Source of the DNA: Candidatus Fermentibacteraceae bacterium
GTDB taxonomy: Bacteria > Fermentibacterota > Fermentibacteria > Fermentibacterales > JCC-6
Length of the DNA stretch: 5,781 nt
NCBI GenBank assembly: GCA_029932015.1
Contig: JAOZQW010000156.1
Coordinates: forward strand, 1 to 5,781
Direction: 5' to 3'
A program made the translations under genes and the position numbers. Positions 5,754 through 5,781 of the stretch are shown one piece after another (within the stretch, counting starts at the first letter, position 1; each line of letters opens with the position of its first letter). The notes under the pieces are model-generated. The model was not told the DNA's origin. It did not search any database and saw only the letters and a list, made by a program, of their open reading frames with translations.

Positions 5754-5781
5754 TTTGACCTCCGGTATTGTGATCAGGTTT
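5725..5781. mobile_element. Possible terminal end of an IS150-group (IS3 family) insertion sequence
   Basis: From 5725 the sequence begins TG and continues ACTGCACCCCAAATGTTAGAC (5730-5750 in two overlapping parts: ACTGCACCCC at 5730-5739 and AAATGTTAGAC at 5740-5750). As I recall it, the IS150 left inverted repeat has ACTGCACCC near its tip, then TGTT and GAC at matching distances. That fits a terminal repeat here, with the transposase genes outside the right edge. No transposase coding is visible in the 57 bases available, and the boundary and orientation are guesses. It starts within 15 bases of the helicase stop. Confidence 0.45.

Overview
The window holds six protein-coding genes from what looks like a bacterial chromosome, about half G+C and densely packed. 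The RhlE-type DEAD-box helicase, sigma70-like promoters and GA-rich ribosome binding sites indicate a bacterium. I cannot name the species. The LeuC-like fragment is of the archaeal/short-LeuC type, and the IMPACT-family protein is an unusual short form, so a less-sampled phylum is possible; this is inference.

Layout. Positions 1-473 (minus) are the N-terminal third of a 3-isopropylmalate dehydratase/homoaconitase large subunit that runs off the left edge, with a recognisable promoter and ribosome binding site. Diverging from it, a two-gene plus-strand unit carries a GlcD/D-lactate dehydrogenase-like FAD oxidase (608-2092) and, 2 bases after its stop, a 120-residue IMPACT-family protein (2095-2457). 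That unit converges, with a 6-base gap, on a minus-strand metal-efflux unit: a membrane permease with a C-terminal heavy-metal-associated domain (2762-4006) followed by its likely repressor, an SmtB/ArsR-type metal sensor (2464-2760). An imperfect 12+12 inverted repeat of the SmtB operator class overlaps the -10 box of the permease promoter, so the unit reads as a self-contained metal-responsive efflux circuit.

After an intergenic region of about 300 bases comes an RhlE-type RNA helicase (4367-5713, plus), whose motif II reads DEGD rather than DEAD and which may have a long leader with interleaved inverted repeats. The last 60 bases contain a hairpin and a sequence resembling the terminal inverted repeat of an IS150-group (IS3 family) insertion sequence; its transposase would lie beyond the right edge.

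No CRISPR array, tRNA, rRNA or wholly new multigene system is visible. The most notable points are the sensor-operator-transporter circuit, the DEGD helicase, the short IMPACT protein coupled to a lone FAD oxidase, and the possible IS end.
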